DNA of 64,000 nt from Arenibacter amylolyticus (lineage in GTDB: Bacteria > Bacteroidota > Bacteroidia > Flavobacteriales > Flavobacteriaceae): the NCBI RefSeq assembly GCF_002150785.1, contig NZ_MTAZ01000004.1, forward strand, positions 310,001 to 374,000, given 5' to 3'. The first letter of the stretch is position 1. Each line of letters starts with the position of its first letter. Position numbers and translations under genes: made by a program. This document shows, piece by piece, positions 1 to 7,769 of the stretch. Below the pieces are notes generated by a model that ran no database searches, was not told the DNA's origin, and saw only the letters and a list, made by a program, of their open reading frames with translations.

Positions 1-800
1 TCCAAAATATTCTCTCCTATTTTAGGGGCGTTTTGGTAAAATTTAGACCTGTGATGCACAAAGGCAGAATTATGGAAAATTAGTCGGTATTCCCTATCCA
101 TGGTCCAAATCTGATTTTTGGTGCTTTCCATGATAGCGTGGAGGTGTTGGTACTGTAAATCCTTTTCTTTGGAAAGGAGTCGTACTGCATCAATGATGTC
201 TTTTACATAGAAGCGGTACAGTATCCATATCAGTAAAATAAAGACCCCCGTTAAAAGGATGATAATATACTTAAACCTGGAAAGTTCTAGAGCCAATTCC
301 TTTTCTAGCATGGCAACTAGGGCGTCTATGCCTAACACGTATCTGTGACCCAAGACATCTACTTGTTGTAATTCCTCATTGGTGAGGGCTGCAATGTCTG
401 CTTTTTTGGCAATCTCATAGAGTTGTTGGTGATAGGGGGTGATGGCTTTAAAAATGCTGTCCATCTCTTTAGAAAGTACAGCGGCTTCTAAGTGGGACTC
501 CTTCTTCTCTAGGGACTGGTGCATTTGATGCCAAGTTGCTGCGTCTTGTTTTAATTTAGGTAAATGGCTTTCGGAAACCTGGGTGGCATAGATTCCCTTG
601 AGGACTTTTTGGCTCATCATTCGTTGTTGCCCGGCAAGATTGATAATTTTAACATCGTAGCCCCGCTGGTTAAGGGCTATATAGAATCCAAGGATAAGAA
701 GTAAGGTCCCCGCAAAAATGATCGCAAAACTCCTGGTGATCGACTTTTTTATGGTAGCGAATGATGGTTTGGGCCTTAATGGAAAAACTGCTCTCGGCAT
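1..800 (-). CDS. Sensor histidine kinase, N-terminal part (PilJ-type sensor plus PAS), cut by window edge
   Basis: The reading frame opens with ATG at 800 and runs off the window at position 1 without a stop, giving about 266 residues. A membrane segment lies near residues 25-43. It is followed by NLAGQQRMMSQK (residues 54-65), the signature of the type IV pilus methyl-accepting (PilJ-like) sensor domain, then an alpha-helical extracytoplasmic stretch and a second membrane segment near 173-193. The last visible part (IWTMDREYRLIFHN) looks like a PAS domain. The kinase core would lie outside the window, so 'histidine kinase' is inferred from this domain order and from the receiver-domain gene immediately upstream on the same strand. 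The alternative is a PAS/GGDEF or chemoreceptor output. Confidence 0.7.
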   Translation of the reverse strand, partial: MPRAVFPLRPKPSFATIKKSITRSFAIIFAGTLLLILGFYIALNQRGYDVKIINLAGQQRMMSQKVLKGIYATQVSESHLPKLKQDAATWHQMHQSLEKKESHLEAAVLSKEMDSIFKAITPYHQQLYEIAKKADIAALTNEELQQVDVLGHRYVLGIDALVAMLEKELALELSRFKYIIILLTGVFILLIWILYRFYVKDIIDAVRLLSKEKDLQYQHLHAIMESTKNQIWTMDREYRLIFHNSAFVHHRSKFYQNAPKIGENIL

Positions 801-881
801 TCGGGAAATTATAATTAGGTTAGTGTTAAGGGAACCTTGACCTAGGGGGCAAAGCAGGTGCTGTGTAAAATATTGAATAAG

Positions 882-1304
882 TTAGGACTGGGTGGCCAGG
901 TGTGAGTAGTCTTTCATTATGCCGGCAATGATCTTGGAATTAAGAGGTTTGGGGATATACTGACGTACTAGGGGATGGCGATTGCTTTTAGAAATATCCT
1001 GGGCGTCTATGGAGGATGATACAATGAACACCTCTAGTAACTGTGCCTTATTTTCCAATTGCCCAATTTTATCCAAAAATTCGAACCCGGTCATCTCGGG
1101 CATATTCAAGTCTAAAAGCACTAGGATCTTGAGATTGTCTTGGAAAAGAAGCGCTTGAATGGCGGTAACGGCCTCGAGCGGATTTAAGTACGATTTAATT
1201 TTCTTTGTGATATGCTGTTTGTTGATCAGAAGCTCGTGAACATGGTTAATAATAGTGTCGTCATCAACAAGGATTACATAATCAAATATAAGTTGGTCTT
1301 TCAT
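882..1304 (-). CDS. Single-domain response regulator (CheY-like receiver)
   Basis: The 140-residue protein is a lone receiver domain: acidic pocket D14-D16, phospho-acceptor D65 in LLDLNMPEMTGFEFL, switch residues IVSSS near 93-98, and conserved K119 in PKP. There is no output domain, so it should act by protein contact or as a phosphorelay shuttle. It lies 81 bp upstream of the PilJ-type sensor on the same strand, the likely partner. Such short receivers are common in Bacteroidetes beside hybrid kinases. The family is certain; the partner is inferred. Confidence 0.85.
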   Translation of the reverse strand: MKDQLIFDYVILVDDDTIINHVHELLINKQHITKKIKSYLNPLEAVTAIQALLFQDNLKILVLLDLNMPEMTGFEFLDKIGQLENKAQLLEVFIVSSSIDAQDISKSNRHPLVRQYIPKPLNSKIIAGIMKDYSHLATQS

Positions 1305-1838
1305 GATTTGGGGGATTTAAGACTAATTTATTGATTGCAATATATCTACTAATAAGTAAGGGGATTCCTTAGCCCTATATATTTTTGTCGCTCATTTTTA
1401 GTTATACTTTTTTGTTTAAACGTTTTCTTGCTGAAGCATCCAAGGCCTTTTATATCCCTATTCCCGTTACTAAAAACAAGACTGTAATTAGGGGTGTTTT
1501 TTGAAAAGGTTCTTCAACTTCCACTCAAGGCTTCTGTGTTGCTGAATTGTGATGTGGGTATCTACCCTACAAATTGCCAGAAGCGCTGATTGTGAGTGAT
1601 CTCAGCGTAAAGATAGAAATCTTTTTTCATAGGCTTAGGGAATAAGGCTGATATTAATAAAAGAATAGCTGGGGAATGCTTTATTTATACAGGTATTTTA
1701 CCCTGCCTACATGGCTTATAGGAGGGACTGTTATTTTTCTTTTATTTTTAGATTTAAAGGGAAAGTAGGGGTTCCCAGATTTGAAAAAGGGAATGGATTT
1801 TTACTGTTTCTAATGATTTAAAGTTATTTTTGAAGCTT
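1305..1838. other. Intergenic stretch without a recognisable gene
   Basis: This 530-bp stretch lies between the response regulator and the structured element at 1840-2165. A TATTTTTG box at 1380-1387 on the plus strand matches the Bacteroidetes -7 consensus but has no good -33 partner and no ORF behind it. I see no other feature. Confidence 0.4.
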
Positions 1839-1839
1839 A

Positions 1840-2165
1840 AATGGACGATGGCTTAGGGATTGCAGCGACATCCTTTTTTTATTTCCCGAAGCTAGGCTCG
1901 GGAATAATAAAAGATATAGCGGAAAGCCCGGTCCCGACTACTTTTATCAGGGAGTATCTGCAAGCTATAGCTAAAGAAGCTTGTTTGCCTTTATGGCTAA
2001 TGCATGCTTCAGAAAGGTAGGAGGGGAAGCCCCAAACAGAATGAGTTAAGAGCGAACTGAGGTGTAATTGGTCCAGACCAAGACATGCCTTTGAACGGAA
2101 CGAGGCGGCTAAGCAAAACGCCAAGTTGAACGACTTATAGGGCTAAGCTGCGTTTCAGCTTAGGT
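1840..2165. other. Hairpin-rich noncoding element of unknown type
   Basis: The stretch is dense in short inverted repeats: TTCCCGA/TCGGGAA (1883-1889 with 1898-1904), TTGGTC/GACCAA (2068-2073 with 2076-2081), GGCG/CGCC (2105-2108 with 2119-2122) and CTAAGCTG/CAGCTTAG (2143-2150 with 2156-2163, loop CGTTT). An 81-codon frame on the minus strand (2124-1879) spans it, but its product has no domain or signal peptide and is probably a by-product. The composition differs from flanking AT-rich spacer. It could be a dispersed flavobacterial repeat or a structured RNA; I cannot tell which, nor which strand is transcribed. Only one copy lies in this window. Confidence 0.35.
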
Positions 2166-2204
2166 ATAATATAGAATGTTAATGTATTAAATAACCAGGT
2201 TGTA

Positions 2205-3068
2205 TTGGAATTAAAAGAAATACCCAGGGTATTGAATATAAGTAAGGAGGAGTTTATAAACAACTACTTTAAACCGCAGATCCCAGTGGTGATCCAGAAT
2301 TGTATAGAAGACTGGCCCGCCTATAAAAAATGGGATTTTGACTATATGCGGAAGGTTGCTGGTGATAAGATAGTACCCCTGTATGACGATAGGCCCGTTA
2401 ATTCTAAGGATAGTTTTAATGAGCCGCATGCCAGTATGAAAATGTCCGAGTATATTGATCTGCTTCAAAAGGAGCCTACCAAATACCGTATTTTCCTTTG
2501 GAATATATTGAAGGAGGTTCCTGCCTTGCAGCAAGATTTTAAGTACCCCGATTTTGGATTGCGACTAATGAAGGGCTTGCCAATGCTCTTTTTTGGGGGG
2601 AAGGATTCTTACACCTTTATGCACTACGATATTGATCTGGCCAATATTTTCCATTTTCACTTTGTGGGGAAGAAAGAGGTGGTTCTTTTCCCTCAGACCG
2701 AAAACCGGTATTTGTACAAAGTGCCTCATTCCCTCATTACGCATGAAAGTATAGATTTCTCTAATCCCGACTTTAAAAAGTGGCCCGCCTTGCAGTATGC
2801 AAGCGGATTTAAGACCGAATTGAATCATGGGGAAGTCTTGTATATGCCCGAAGGCTACTGGCATTATATGCGCTATATTACGCCGGGGTTTTCTATGAGT
2901 CTACGGGCAGTAGCCAGAAACCCCAAGAACTTGGGGAAAGCGTTTTACAACCTGTTGGTGATGAGGAATTATGACAATCTGATGCGGAGGATGAAAGGGC
3001 AAGAATGGATAGATTGGAAGAACCAACAGGCAATTATCCGAACCAATAAAAGTTTAAAACAATTGTGA
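2205..3068 (+). CDS. Cupin-like (JmjC-type) protein
   Basis: The 287-residue protein matches the Cupin_8/JmjC-like hydroxylase family. It has an N-terminal KPQIPVVIQNCIEDWPAYKKWD motif typical of the family, a metal-site candidate HYDID (near 145-149) and a second histidine in PEGYWHYM (near 220-226). These are the His-x-Asp...His ligands expected of an Fe(II)/2-oxoglutarate oxygenase. The frame opens with TTG at 2205; an in-frame stop lies at 2172-2174 and no in-frame ATG precedes LELKEIPRV, so TTG is the likeliest start. It stands alone between the hairpin-rich element and an outer-membrane protein gene. The substrate cannot be read from sequence. Confidence 0.8.
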   Translation: MELKEIPRVLNISKEEFINNYFKPQIPVVIQNCIEDWPAYKKWDFDYMRKVAGDKIVPLYDDRPVNSKDSFNEPHASMKMSEYIDLLQKEPTKYRIFLWNILKEVPALQQDFKYPDFGLRLMKGLPMLFFGGKDSYTFMHYDIDLANIFHFHFVGKKEVVLFPQTENRYLYKVPHSLITHESIDFSNPDFKKWPALQYASGFKTELNHGEVLYMPEGYWHYMRYITPGFSMSLRAVARNPKNLGKAFYNLLVMRNYDNLMRRMKGQEWIDWKNQQAIIRTNKSLKQL

Positions 3069-3091
3069 TTGTATGAGAAGTTGTACCTTTG
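3063..3091 (+). promoter_or_regulatory. Bacteroidetes-type promoter of the barrel protein gene
   Basis: TACCTTTG at 3084-3091 matches the -7 consensus TAnnTTTG. TTG at 3063-3065, 18 bp further upstream, fits the -33 element. The start codon lies 24 bp downstream, so the leader is short. Confidence 0.65.
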
Positions 3092-3114
3092 CACGCTAAA
3101 AATAATATTGAACT

Positions 3115-3612
3115 ATGAGAAATTTATTGCTTGTAATGTTATTTGCTTTAACGGCAGCATCCATCAATGCACAGGCATTTGAAGGAACAGGAGACCAAAA
3201 AATGCAGATCGGAGCCAATTTTCAGGATCGTGGTACCGGTATTGTTGTTAACTACGACTATGGTCTTGGTGAAAACTTTTCTATTGGGGTTGCCTCGTCG
3301 TATGTTTTGGACGTAGCAGAAAACGTTAGCACCGATTTTGATCAAAGGATTGATTTGAAAGCAAGGTTCAATGCTAACCTAGGTAATGTTTTTCAGTTGG
3401 GGGATAATGTGGATATTTATCCTGGGCTGGATTTAGGACTTAAGAACTTTGGTGGGCATTTGGGATTCCGGTACTTCTTTACGGATGGATTTGGAATTTA
3501 CAGCGAATTTGCGACTCCTTTTGCGAAATATAAAACTGAGAATTTAACCGCAGCAGAAAAACTGCACAATCAGTTTGTGTTTAGTATTGGAGCGTCATTC
3601 AACCTCAATTAA
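3115..3612 (+). CDS. Small outer-membrane beta-barrel protein (DUF6646-like)
   Basis: The 165-residue protein begins with a clear signal peptide cleaved after residues 18-20 (SINAQA). The rest shows alternating hydrophobic strands with glycines and aromatic ends and closes with FVFSIGASFNLN, the pattern of an 8-stranded outer-membrane barrel. It resembles flavobacterial proteins named DUF6646, though I make that match from memory. No enzymatic motif is visible. It has its own promoter and shares a bidirectional terminator with recX, so it is monocistronic. Confidence 0.7.
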   Translation: MRNLLLVMLFALTAASINAQAFEGTGDQKMQIGANFQDRGTGIVVNYDYGLGENFSIGVASSYVLDVAENVSTDFDQRIDLKARFNANLGNVFQLGDNVDIYPGLDLGLKNFGGHLGFRYFFTDGFGIYSEFATPFAKYKTENLTAAEKLHNQFVFSIGASFNLN

Positions 3613-3620
3613 AAATTTAG

Positions 3621-3664
3621 TTGCCCTATTCTATGTCCGTAGGATTCTTGAATAGGGCAATTTT
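3621..3664. terminator. Bidirectional terminator between barrel gene and recX
   Basis: An 11-bp perfect stem (3621-3631 with 3650-3660) with an 18-nt loop lies between two convergent genes, with T-rich sequence on the plus side and A-rich sequence on the other. Confidence 0.75.
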
Positions 3665-3666
3665 CA

Positions 3667-4149
3667 TTATTTAAAGGGGATTAATTCCCCTATCTTCTCA
3701 AAGACGAGATGGCTCTCCCATCCCCTGTAAAACAGGTAGTCTGCTAATTTTTTTCGGCGTTTCTGAACGTCTTTCTCCCTAATTTCGGTCAAACGTTTTT
3801 CTGCCAGCGCATTAAAGGTGTTAAGGTATTCTGCAGGATCTATTTCCTTAAGTGCCGTCTTAATATTGATAGACGAAATATCGCGCTGTTTTAGCTCGTT
3901 TGTAATTCTGTTTTTCCCCCATTTTTTTATGTTGAATTTTCCGCGTGCAAAACTTTTGGCAAAGCGCTCCTCGTTGAGATAGTTCTCCTGGATGAGGTGT
4001 ACCACGATATGGTCTATAGCCTCTGGAATCATACGCATTTCCCGTAGTTTTGTCACTACTTCCTTGTGGCAGCGATCTTGGTAGGCGCAGTAGCGTTCCA
4101 TTTTTTTGGTGGCTTCGGTAAGGGAGTAAGATTTATACGGTTGTTGCAT
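3667..4149 (-). CDS. recX: RecX family regulatory protein
   Basis: The 160-residue protein has the helical three-repeat RecX architecture: YCAYQDRCHKEVVTKL, then YLNEERFAKSFARGKFNIKKWGKNRITNEL (the family signature), then the C-terminal LADYLFYRGWESHLVFEKI. RecX binds RecA filaments and inhibits or modulates recombination. Length and motifs are normal. No recA lies nearby in the window, as is usual in Bacteroidetes. Confidence 0.92.
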   Translation of the reverse strand: MQQPYKSYSLTEATKKMERYCAYQDRCHKEVVTKLREMRMIPEAIDHIVVHLIQENYLNEERFAKSFARGKFNIKKWGKNRITNELKQRDISSINIKTALKEIDPAEYLNTFNALAEKRLTEIREKDVQKRRKKLADYLFYRGWESHLVFEKIGELIPFK

Positions 4150-4519
4150 GGTTACTTCTGGTATGGTGACGCCTTGTTTTCTGTGGATTTTGGGATTTGG
4201 TAAGAGTGGGGCTGCTGTGCTTGTTATCTTAAATAAATTAATAGGACGTTGGTGTTCTATATGTAATAGTTGTGTGTTATTCCAATTTCCGTGTTTAGGA
4301 CTAGGGGCAGCAAGGTAGGCAAAATAGTAATTCTTCTTTAAACAGTTGGGTATTTATAGAGGTGAAAATTGGGGTTCTGGGTGGCTGCCATGAAGGGAAC
4401 ATGGCGGGTTTAAGCGCTATTAAGGCCCTTTTATAGGGTATGGATTTTTATGTGGAGGTGTAGTTAGCTGGCAAATTTGTGGTTATATTTACCGCTATCA
4501 ATAAATAAAAGTATTTAAT
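4150..4519. other. Divergent intergenic region
   Basis: This 370-bp region separates recX (minus) from the DUF1080 gene (plus) and must hold both promoters. TATATTTA near 4482-4490 resembles a -7 box for the plus gene but is imperfect. No ORF or strong hairpin is seen. Confidence 0.4.
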
Positions 4520-5449
4520 ATGCAATTTTTATCAAAATTAACCGGTGCGGTCCTCCTTTTGTTTGGGGCCCTCGCCTATGGACAAATGATTAATCCTATT
4601 GAAGGTAGGTGGAATATGGTAATTTCTCAGGATGGGAAGGAGCTTCCTTCTTGGTTGGAGATTCGCCCCTCCGGATCGCGTACTTTAGTGGGAAGGTTTG
4701 TGTATGCCATGGGAAGTGCTCGTCCTATTTCGGAAGTGAAAATAGAAGATCGGAAATTTAGTTTCTCTATTCCCCCACAGTGGGAAGAGGGGAATAGGCA
4801 TATGGAATTTAGTGGTGTTTTAGATGGTGAGGTGCTAACTGGTACTATGGTCTATACCGATGGGAAGACCTATGAATGGGAAGCCGTTAGGGCTCCAGAA
4901 CTGGCCTATGTGAAAAATGCCAAATGGGGAAAACCGCAGCATATATTTAATGGAAAAAATCTGAAAGGGTGGCATGCCTTGGGTGAGAATCAGTGGGTAG
5001 TGGAGCAAGGGGTCTTAAAAAGTCCTGAGCCTGGTGCCAATTTGGTCACCGAGGAAAAGTTTACGGATTTTAAATTGCGGTTAGAGTTTAGGTATCCGGA
5101 AGGAAGTAATAGTGGCGTATACCTTCGCGGTCGCTATGAAGTACAGATTACCGATGATAAGGGGGCAGCGCCTTCAGATGTAGGATTCAGTGGAATATAT
5201 GGGTTTCTTACGCCCTCTGAGGTAGTGGCAAAGTCGGCCATGGAATGGCAGGAATATGAAATTACCTTAATAGGGAGGCGTGTAACCGTGGTTGCTAACG
5301 GGCAAACCGTTATCAGTGATAGAATTATCCCCGGGATCACTGGTGGTGCCCTGGACAGTAGGGAGGGGGAGCCCGGACCCATATTGTTGCAGGGAGATCA
5401 TGGCCCTATAGAGTTTAGAAATATAGTGCTTACCCCAAGGGTAGAATAA
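4520..5449 (+). CDS. Secreted DUF1080 (3-keto-disaccharide hydrolase-like) protein
   Basis: The 309-residue protein has a signal peptide (residues 1-21, ending LAYGQ). An N-terminal beta domain (about 25-130, GRWNMVISQDG...TYEWEAVRAP) is followed by a DUF1080 jelly-roll domain (about 140-308: HIFNGKNLKGWHALGENQWVVEQGVL, GSNSGVYLRGRYEVQITDD, HGPIEFRNIVL). DUF1080 proteins act on 3-keto-glycosides or bind glycans in the periplasm. It stands alone, 24 kb from the other sugar genes in the window. The family is clear; the activity is inferred. Confidence 0.82.
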   Translation: MQFLSKLTGAVLLLFGALAYGQMINPIEGRWNMVISQDGKELPSWLEIRPSGSRTLVGRFVYAMGSARPISEVKIEDRKFSFSIPPQWEEGNRHMEFSGVLDGEVLTGTMVYTDGKTYEWEAVRAPELAYVKNAKWGKPQHIFNGKNLKGWHALGENQWVVEQGVLKSPEPGANLVTEEKFTDFKLRLEFRYPEGSNSGVYLRGRYEVQITDDKGAAPSDVGFSGIYGFLTPSEVVAKSAMEWQEYEITLIGRRVTVVANGQTVISDRIIPGITGGALDSREGEPGPILLQGDHGPIEFRNIVLTPRVE

Positions 5450-5491
5450 GGTTATTTGATTGGGCATGGTAAAATATCAATTGCTGCCAAT

Positions 5492-5527
5492 AAAAAAAGC
5501 GACTCCATTTTGGTAGTCGCTTTTTTT
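5492..5527. terminator. Bidirectional intrinsic terminator
   Basis: A 13-bp stem made of A7-GCGACT and AGTCGC-T7 with a 10-nt loop (5505-5514) lies between two convergent genes; either strand gives a stem followed by U residues. Confidence 0.85.
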
Positions 5528-7074
5528 TAATAAATTGTTTTTCCGTCTTTATTCTTAAAACGGTACTCAAGATAAGTATAGGCATCCCGAGGCTGTATCT
5601 TAATCCATCTTTTGTGCTCCAAGAACCATTTGGTTCGGATAGAGGGAAAGCCTTTTAGGATATAGGCGGCTATAAAGGGGTGGATGTTTAAGATAATCCC
5701 ATTGTCCTTTGCCGGCCCTTTTAGAAGTTTTTCCAAGTCATAATTTATCTTGTCTATCAGTACAATTGGGGCTTCCACCTCTTGGCCAGAGCCGTTGGGA
5801 TTTGCCTCACTTGTTTTAATCTTCATTTCGGGTCTTACCCGTTGTCTTGTAATTTGTATCAGTCCAAACTTACTGGGAGGTAGTATTTTATGTTTGGCCC
5901 TGTCGTCTTTCATCTCTTCTCTAAGATGCTCAAAAAGGCGTCTTCTGTGTTCGCCCTTGCTCATGTCTATAAAGTCTACCACGATAATTCCTCCCATATC
6001 GCGGAGCCTTAGCTGTCTGGCAATTTCCGATGCGGCCAATAAGTTGACCTCCAATGCGGTTTCTTCCTGGTTTTTAGCTTTGTTGGAGCGGTTACCGCTA
6101 TTGACATCAATAACGTGTAATGCTTCTGTATGCTCTATTACCAGATAGGCCCCCTTACTCATGGAGGCGGTGCGCCCAAAGGAAGTTTTGATCTGTCTTT
6201 CTATCCCGAATTTTTCAAAAATGGGGACGGAAGAGTTATACAATTTTACAATAGATTCTTTCTGTGGTGCTATTTCACTCACATAATCTTTTACTTCTTC
6301 ATAAAGCGTTTCCTCATCTACGTAAATCCCAGTAAAGGAATCGTTAAATACATCCCGTAGTATGGAGGAAGCTCTATTGAGCTCTACCAATACCTTGGAT
6401 GGATGGGGTGCTTTTTGAATTTTTTTGCACATTGCTGTCCACTTGGCCAGTAATCCTTGCAAATCTTTATCTAGTTCTGCTACTTTTTTGCCTTCTGCTA
6501 CTGTTCGGATAATAACGCCAAACCCTTTAGGTTTAATGCTCCTCACGAGTCTTTTTAACCTATCTTTTTCTTCTTTACTCTCTATTTTTTGAGAGACCGA
6601 AACACGGTCGGAAAAAGGGACCATGACCAAATAACGGCCAGCTATGGAAAGTTCTGAGCTTATTCGCGGTCCTTTAGTGGAAATGGGTTCCTTGACTATT
6701 TGTACCAGCAAGGATTGATTGGCTTTGATAACATCGTTTATGCTACCATTCTTGTCAATATCTTCTTCAAACTTAAAATTGCTTAAAGAGTAGTCTTTAA
6801 GTTTTCCTGTGCTAACGCTTTTTATGAATTTCAACATAGAGGCGAGTTGCGGACCGAGGTCGTGGTAGTGGAGAAAGGCATCTTTCTCGTACCCCACATT
6901 TACGAAGGCCGCATTAAGGCCGGTAACTGGCTTTCTAACTTTGGCGATCATAATATCGCCAACAGAGAAATTGTTACTGTCCTCCTCTTTGTGTAATTCG
7001 GTGAGTTTTCCCTCCTTTAGCAAGGCAAAATCGACGGCATCGGAACTAGATCTTACGATCAATTCTCTATTCAC
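5527..7074 (-). CDS. rng: Ribonuclease G/E family endoribonuclease
   Basis: The 515-residue protein starts MNRELIVRS, has an S1-like RNA-binding domain (about 38-130, GDIMIAKVRKPVTGLNAAFVNVG) and the catalytic core with VIDVNSGN (near 324) and GGIIVVDFIDM (near 366), which carry the metal-binding aspartates. The family cleaves single-stranded RNA, including rRNA precursors and mRNA. After ITRQRVRPEM the zinc-link CPxCxG expected in RNase E/G is replaced by ANPNGSG, so no cysteine pair is present. Length is that of RNase G, without the long degradosome tail of RNase E. It lies downstream of HU and the small basic ORF but behind their terminator. Confidence 0.93.
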   Translation of the reverse strand: MNRELIVRSSSDAVDFALLKEGKLTELHKEEDSNNFSVGDIMIAKVRKPVTGLNAAFVNVGYEKDAFLHYHDLGPQLASMLKFIKSVSTGKLKDYSLSNFKFEEDIDKNGSINDVIKANQSLLVQIVKEPISTKGPRISSELSIAGRYLVMVPFSDRVSVSQKIESKEEKDRLKRLVRSIKPKGFGVIIRTVAEGKKVAELDKDLQGLLAKWTAMCKKIQKAPHPSKVLVELNRASSILRDVFNDSFTGIYVDEETLYEEVKDYVSEIAPQKESIVKLYNSSVPIFEKFGIERQIKTSFGRTASMSKGAYLVIEHTEALHVIDVNSGNRSNKAKNQEETALEVNLLAASEIARQLRLRDMGGIIVVDFIDMSKGEHRRRLFEHLREEMKDDRAKHKILPPSKFGLIQITRQRVRPEMKIKTSEANPNGSGQEVEAPIVLIDKINYDLEKLLKGPAKDNGIILNIHPFIAAYILKGFPSIRTKWFLEHKRWIKIQPRDAYTYLEYRFKNKDGKTIY

Positions 7075-7210
7075 CTGAATTAATTTATATTTATCCCATG
7101 CGATCGCACCCCAAGGATGGATCGGGATAAATGATTAAACAATAATTTGTACAGGTTGTATAAACCCGTCGAAATTCTTTTGAGAATTTCTATGTCAATG
7201 AACGTGCAAA

Positions 7211-7243
7211 AAGAAAAAGTAGTTGCTACAACTACTTTTTCTT
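7211..7243 (-). terminator. Terminator overlapping the stop of the small basic gene
   Basis: A 15-bp perfect inverted repeat (7211-7225 with 7229-7243) flanks only three bases and contains the TAG stop of the preceding small gene inside its upstream arm. The U-rich arm on the minus strand fits termination of the HU transcript. Confidence 0.75.
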
Positions 7244-7321
7244 GTGGCGGTTAGCTCTTCTGCGCTTCTTGCGCTTGTGAGTAGCTACCTTATGTCTTTT
7301 TCTTTTCTTACCGCTTGGCAT
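7232..7321 (-). CDS. 29-residue highly basic protein, candidate ribosomal protein
   Basis: This tiny ORF encodes MPSGKKRKRHKVATHKRKKR followed by RRANRHKKK: 20 of 29 residues are Lys, Arg or His. It starts 29 bp after the HU gene on the same strand and ends inside the terminator stem, so it is clearly part of that transcript. Proteins of this size and charge are usually ribosomal, like bTHX or bL36. A novel small protein, bL38, was described from the Flavobacterium johnsoniae ribosome and could be this one, but I cannot confirm that. Confidence 0.7.
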   Translation of the reverse strand: MPSGKKRKRHKVATHKRKKRRRANRHKKK

Positions 7322-7350
7322 AAAGGTCTGTTTTATGGATTAATATTATT

Positions 7351-7641
7351 TTATTTAACTAGTACATTACTTTTCACTCCTTCTAGGAAAACCTTTGCAG
7401 GCTTAAACGCAGGGATATTGTGTGCTGGTATCTTAATGGTAGTGTTTTTGGATATGTTTCTACCGGTCTTTTCTGCTCTTGTTTTAATGATAAAACTACC
7501 AAATCCTCTTAGGTATACGTTGTCTCCGCTCTCCAAAGATGCCTTTACTTCTTCCATAAAGGTTTCTATAGTTGCTTGTACATCCCCTTTTTCAATGCCC
7601 AGCTTATCTGAGATTTTCGTTACAATTTCCGCTTTCGTCAT
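7351..7641 (-). CDS. hup: HU/IHF family DNA-binding protein
   Basis: The 96-residue protein starts MTKAEIVTKISDKLGIEKGDV and carries the HU beta-arm signature GFGSFIIKTRAEKTGRNISKNTTIKIPAHNIPAFKPAK. HU proteins bend DNA and organise the nucleoid. It is the first gene of a two-gene unit with the 29-residue basic protein and is transcribed divergently from mutY. This placement next to mutY-ssb-gld genes is the usual one in flavobacteria. Confidence 0.95.
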   Translation of the reverse strand: MTKAEIVTKISDKLGIEKGDVQATIETFMEEVKASLESGDNVYLRGFGSFIIKTRAEKTGRNISKNTTIKIPAHNIPAFKPAKVFLEGVKSNVLVK

Positions 7642-7743
7642 GCTAACTAATATATTTCTAAGTGTTTTTTTTCGGGACGCAAATATATGAATTAAATATT
7701 ATCTTTCAATGCTTAAGAACTTAATTTTAAGAAGCTAAACCAT

Positions 7744-7751
7744 TACTTTTG
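7744..7751 (+). promoter_or_regulatory. -7 box of the mutY operon
   Basis: TACTTTTG matches TAnnTTTG and lies 18 bp before the mutY start codon. The -33 region is not clear. Confidence 0.5.
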
Positions 7752-7769
7752 TAAATTATACCTTGTTTA

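Noticed and set aside
1879-2124. 81-codon frame on the minus strand
   Set aside because: No signal peptide, domain or promoter; it covers a hairpin-rich element and is better seen as part of that noncoding sequence.
7223-7690. Long plus-strand frame opposite the HU gene and basic protein
   Set aside because: It is the reverse shadow of HU, whose protein is unmistakable.
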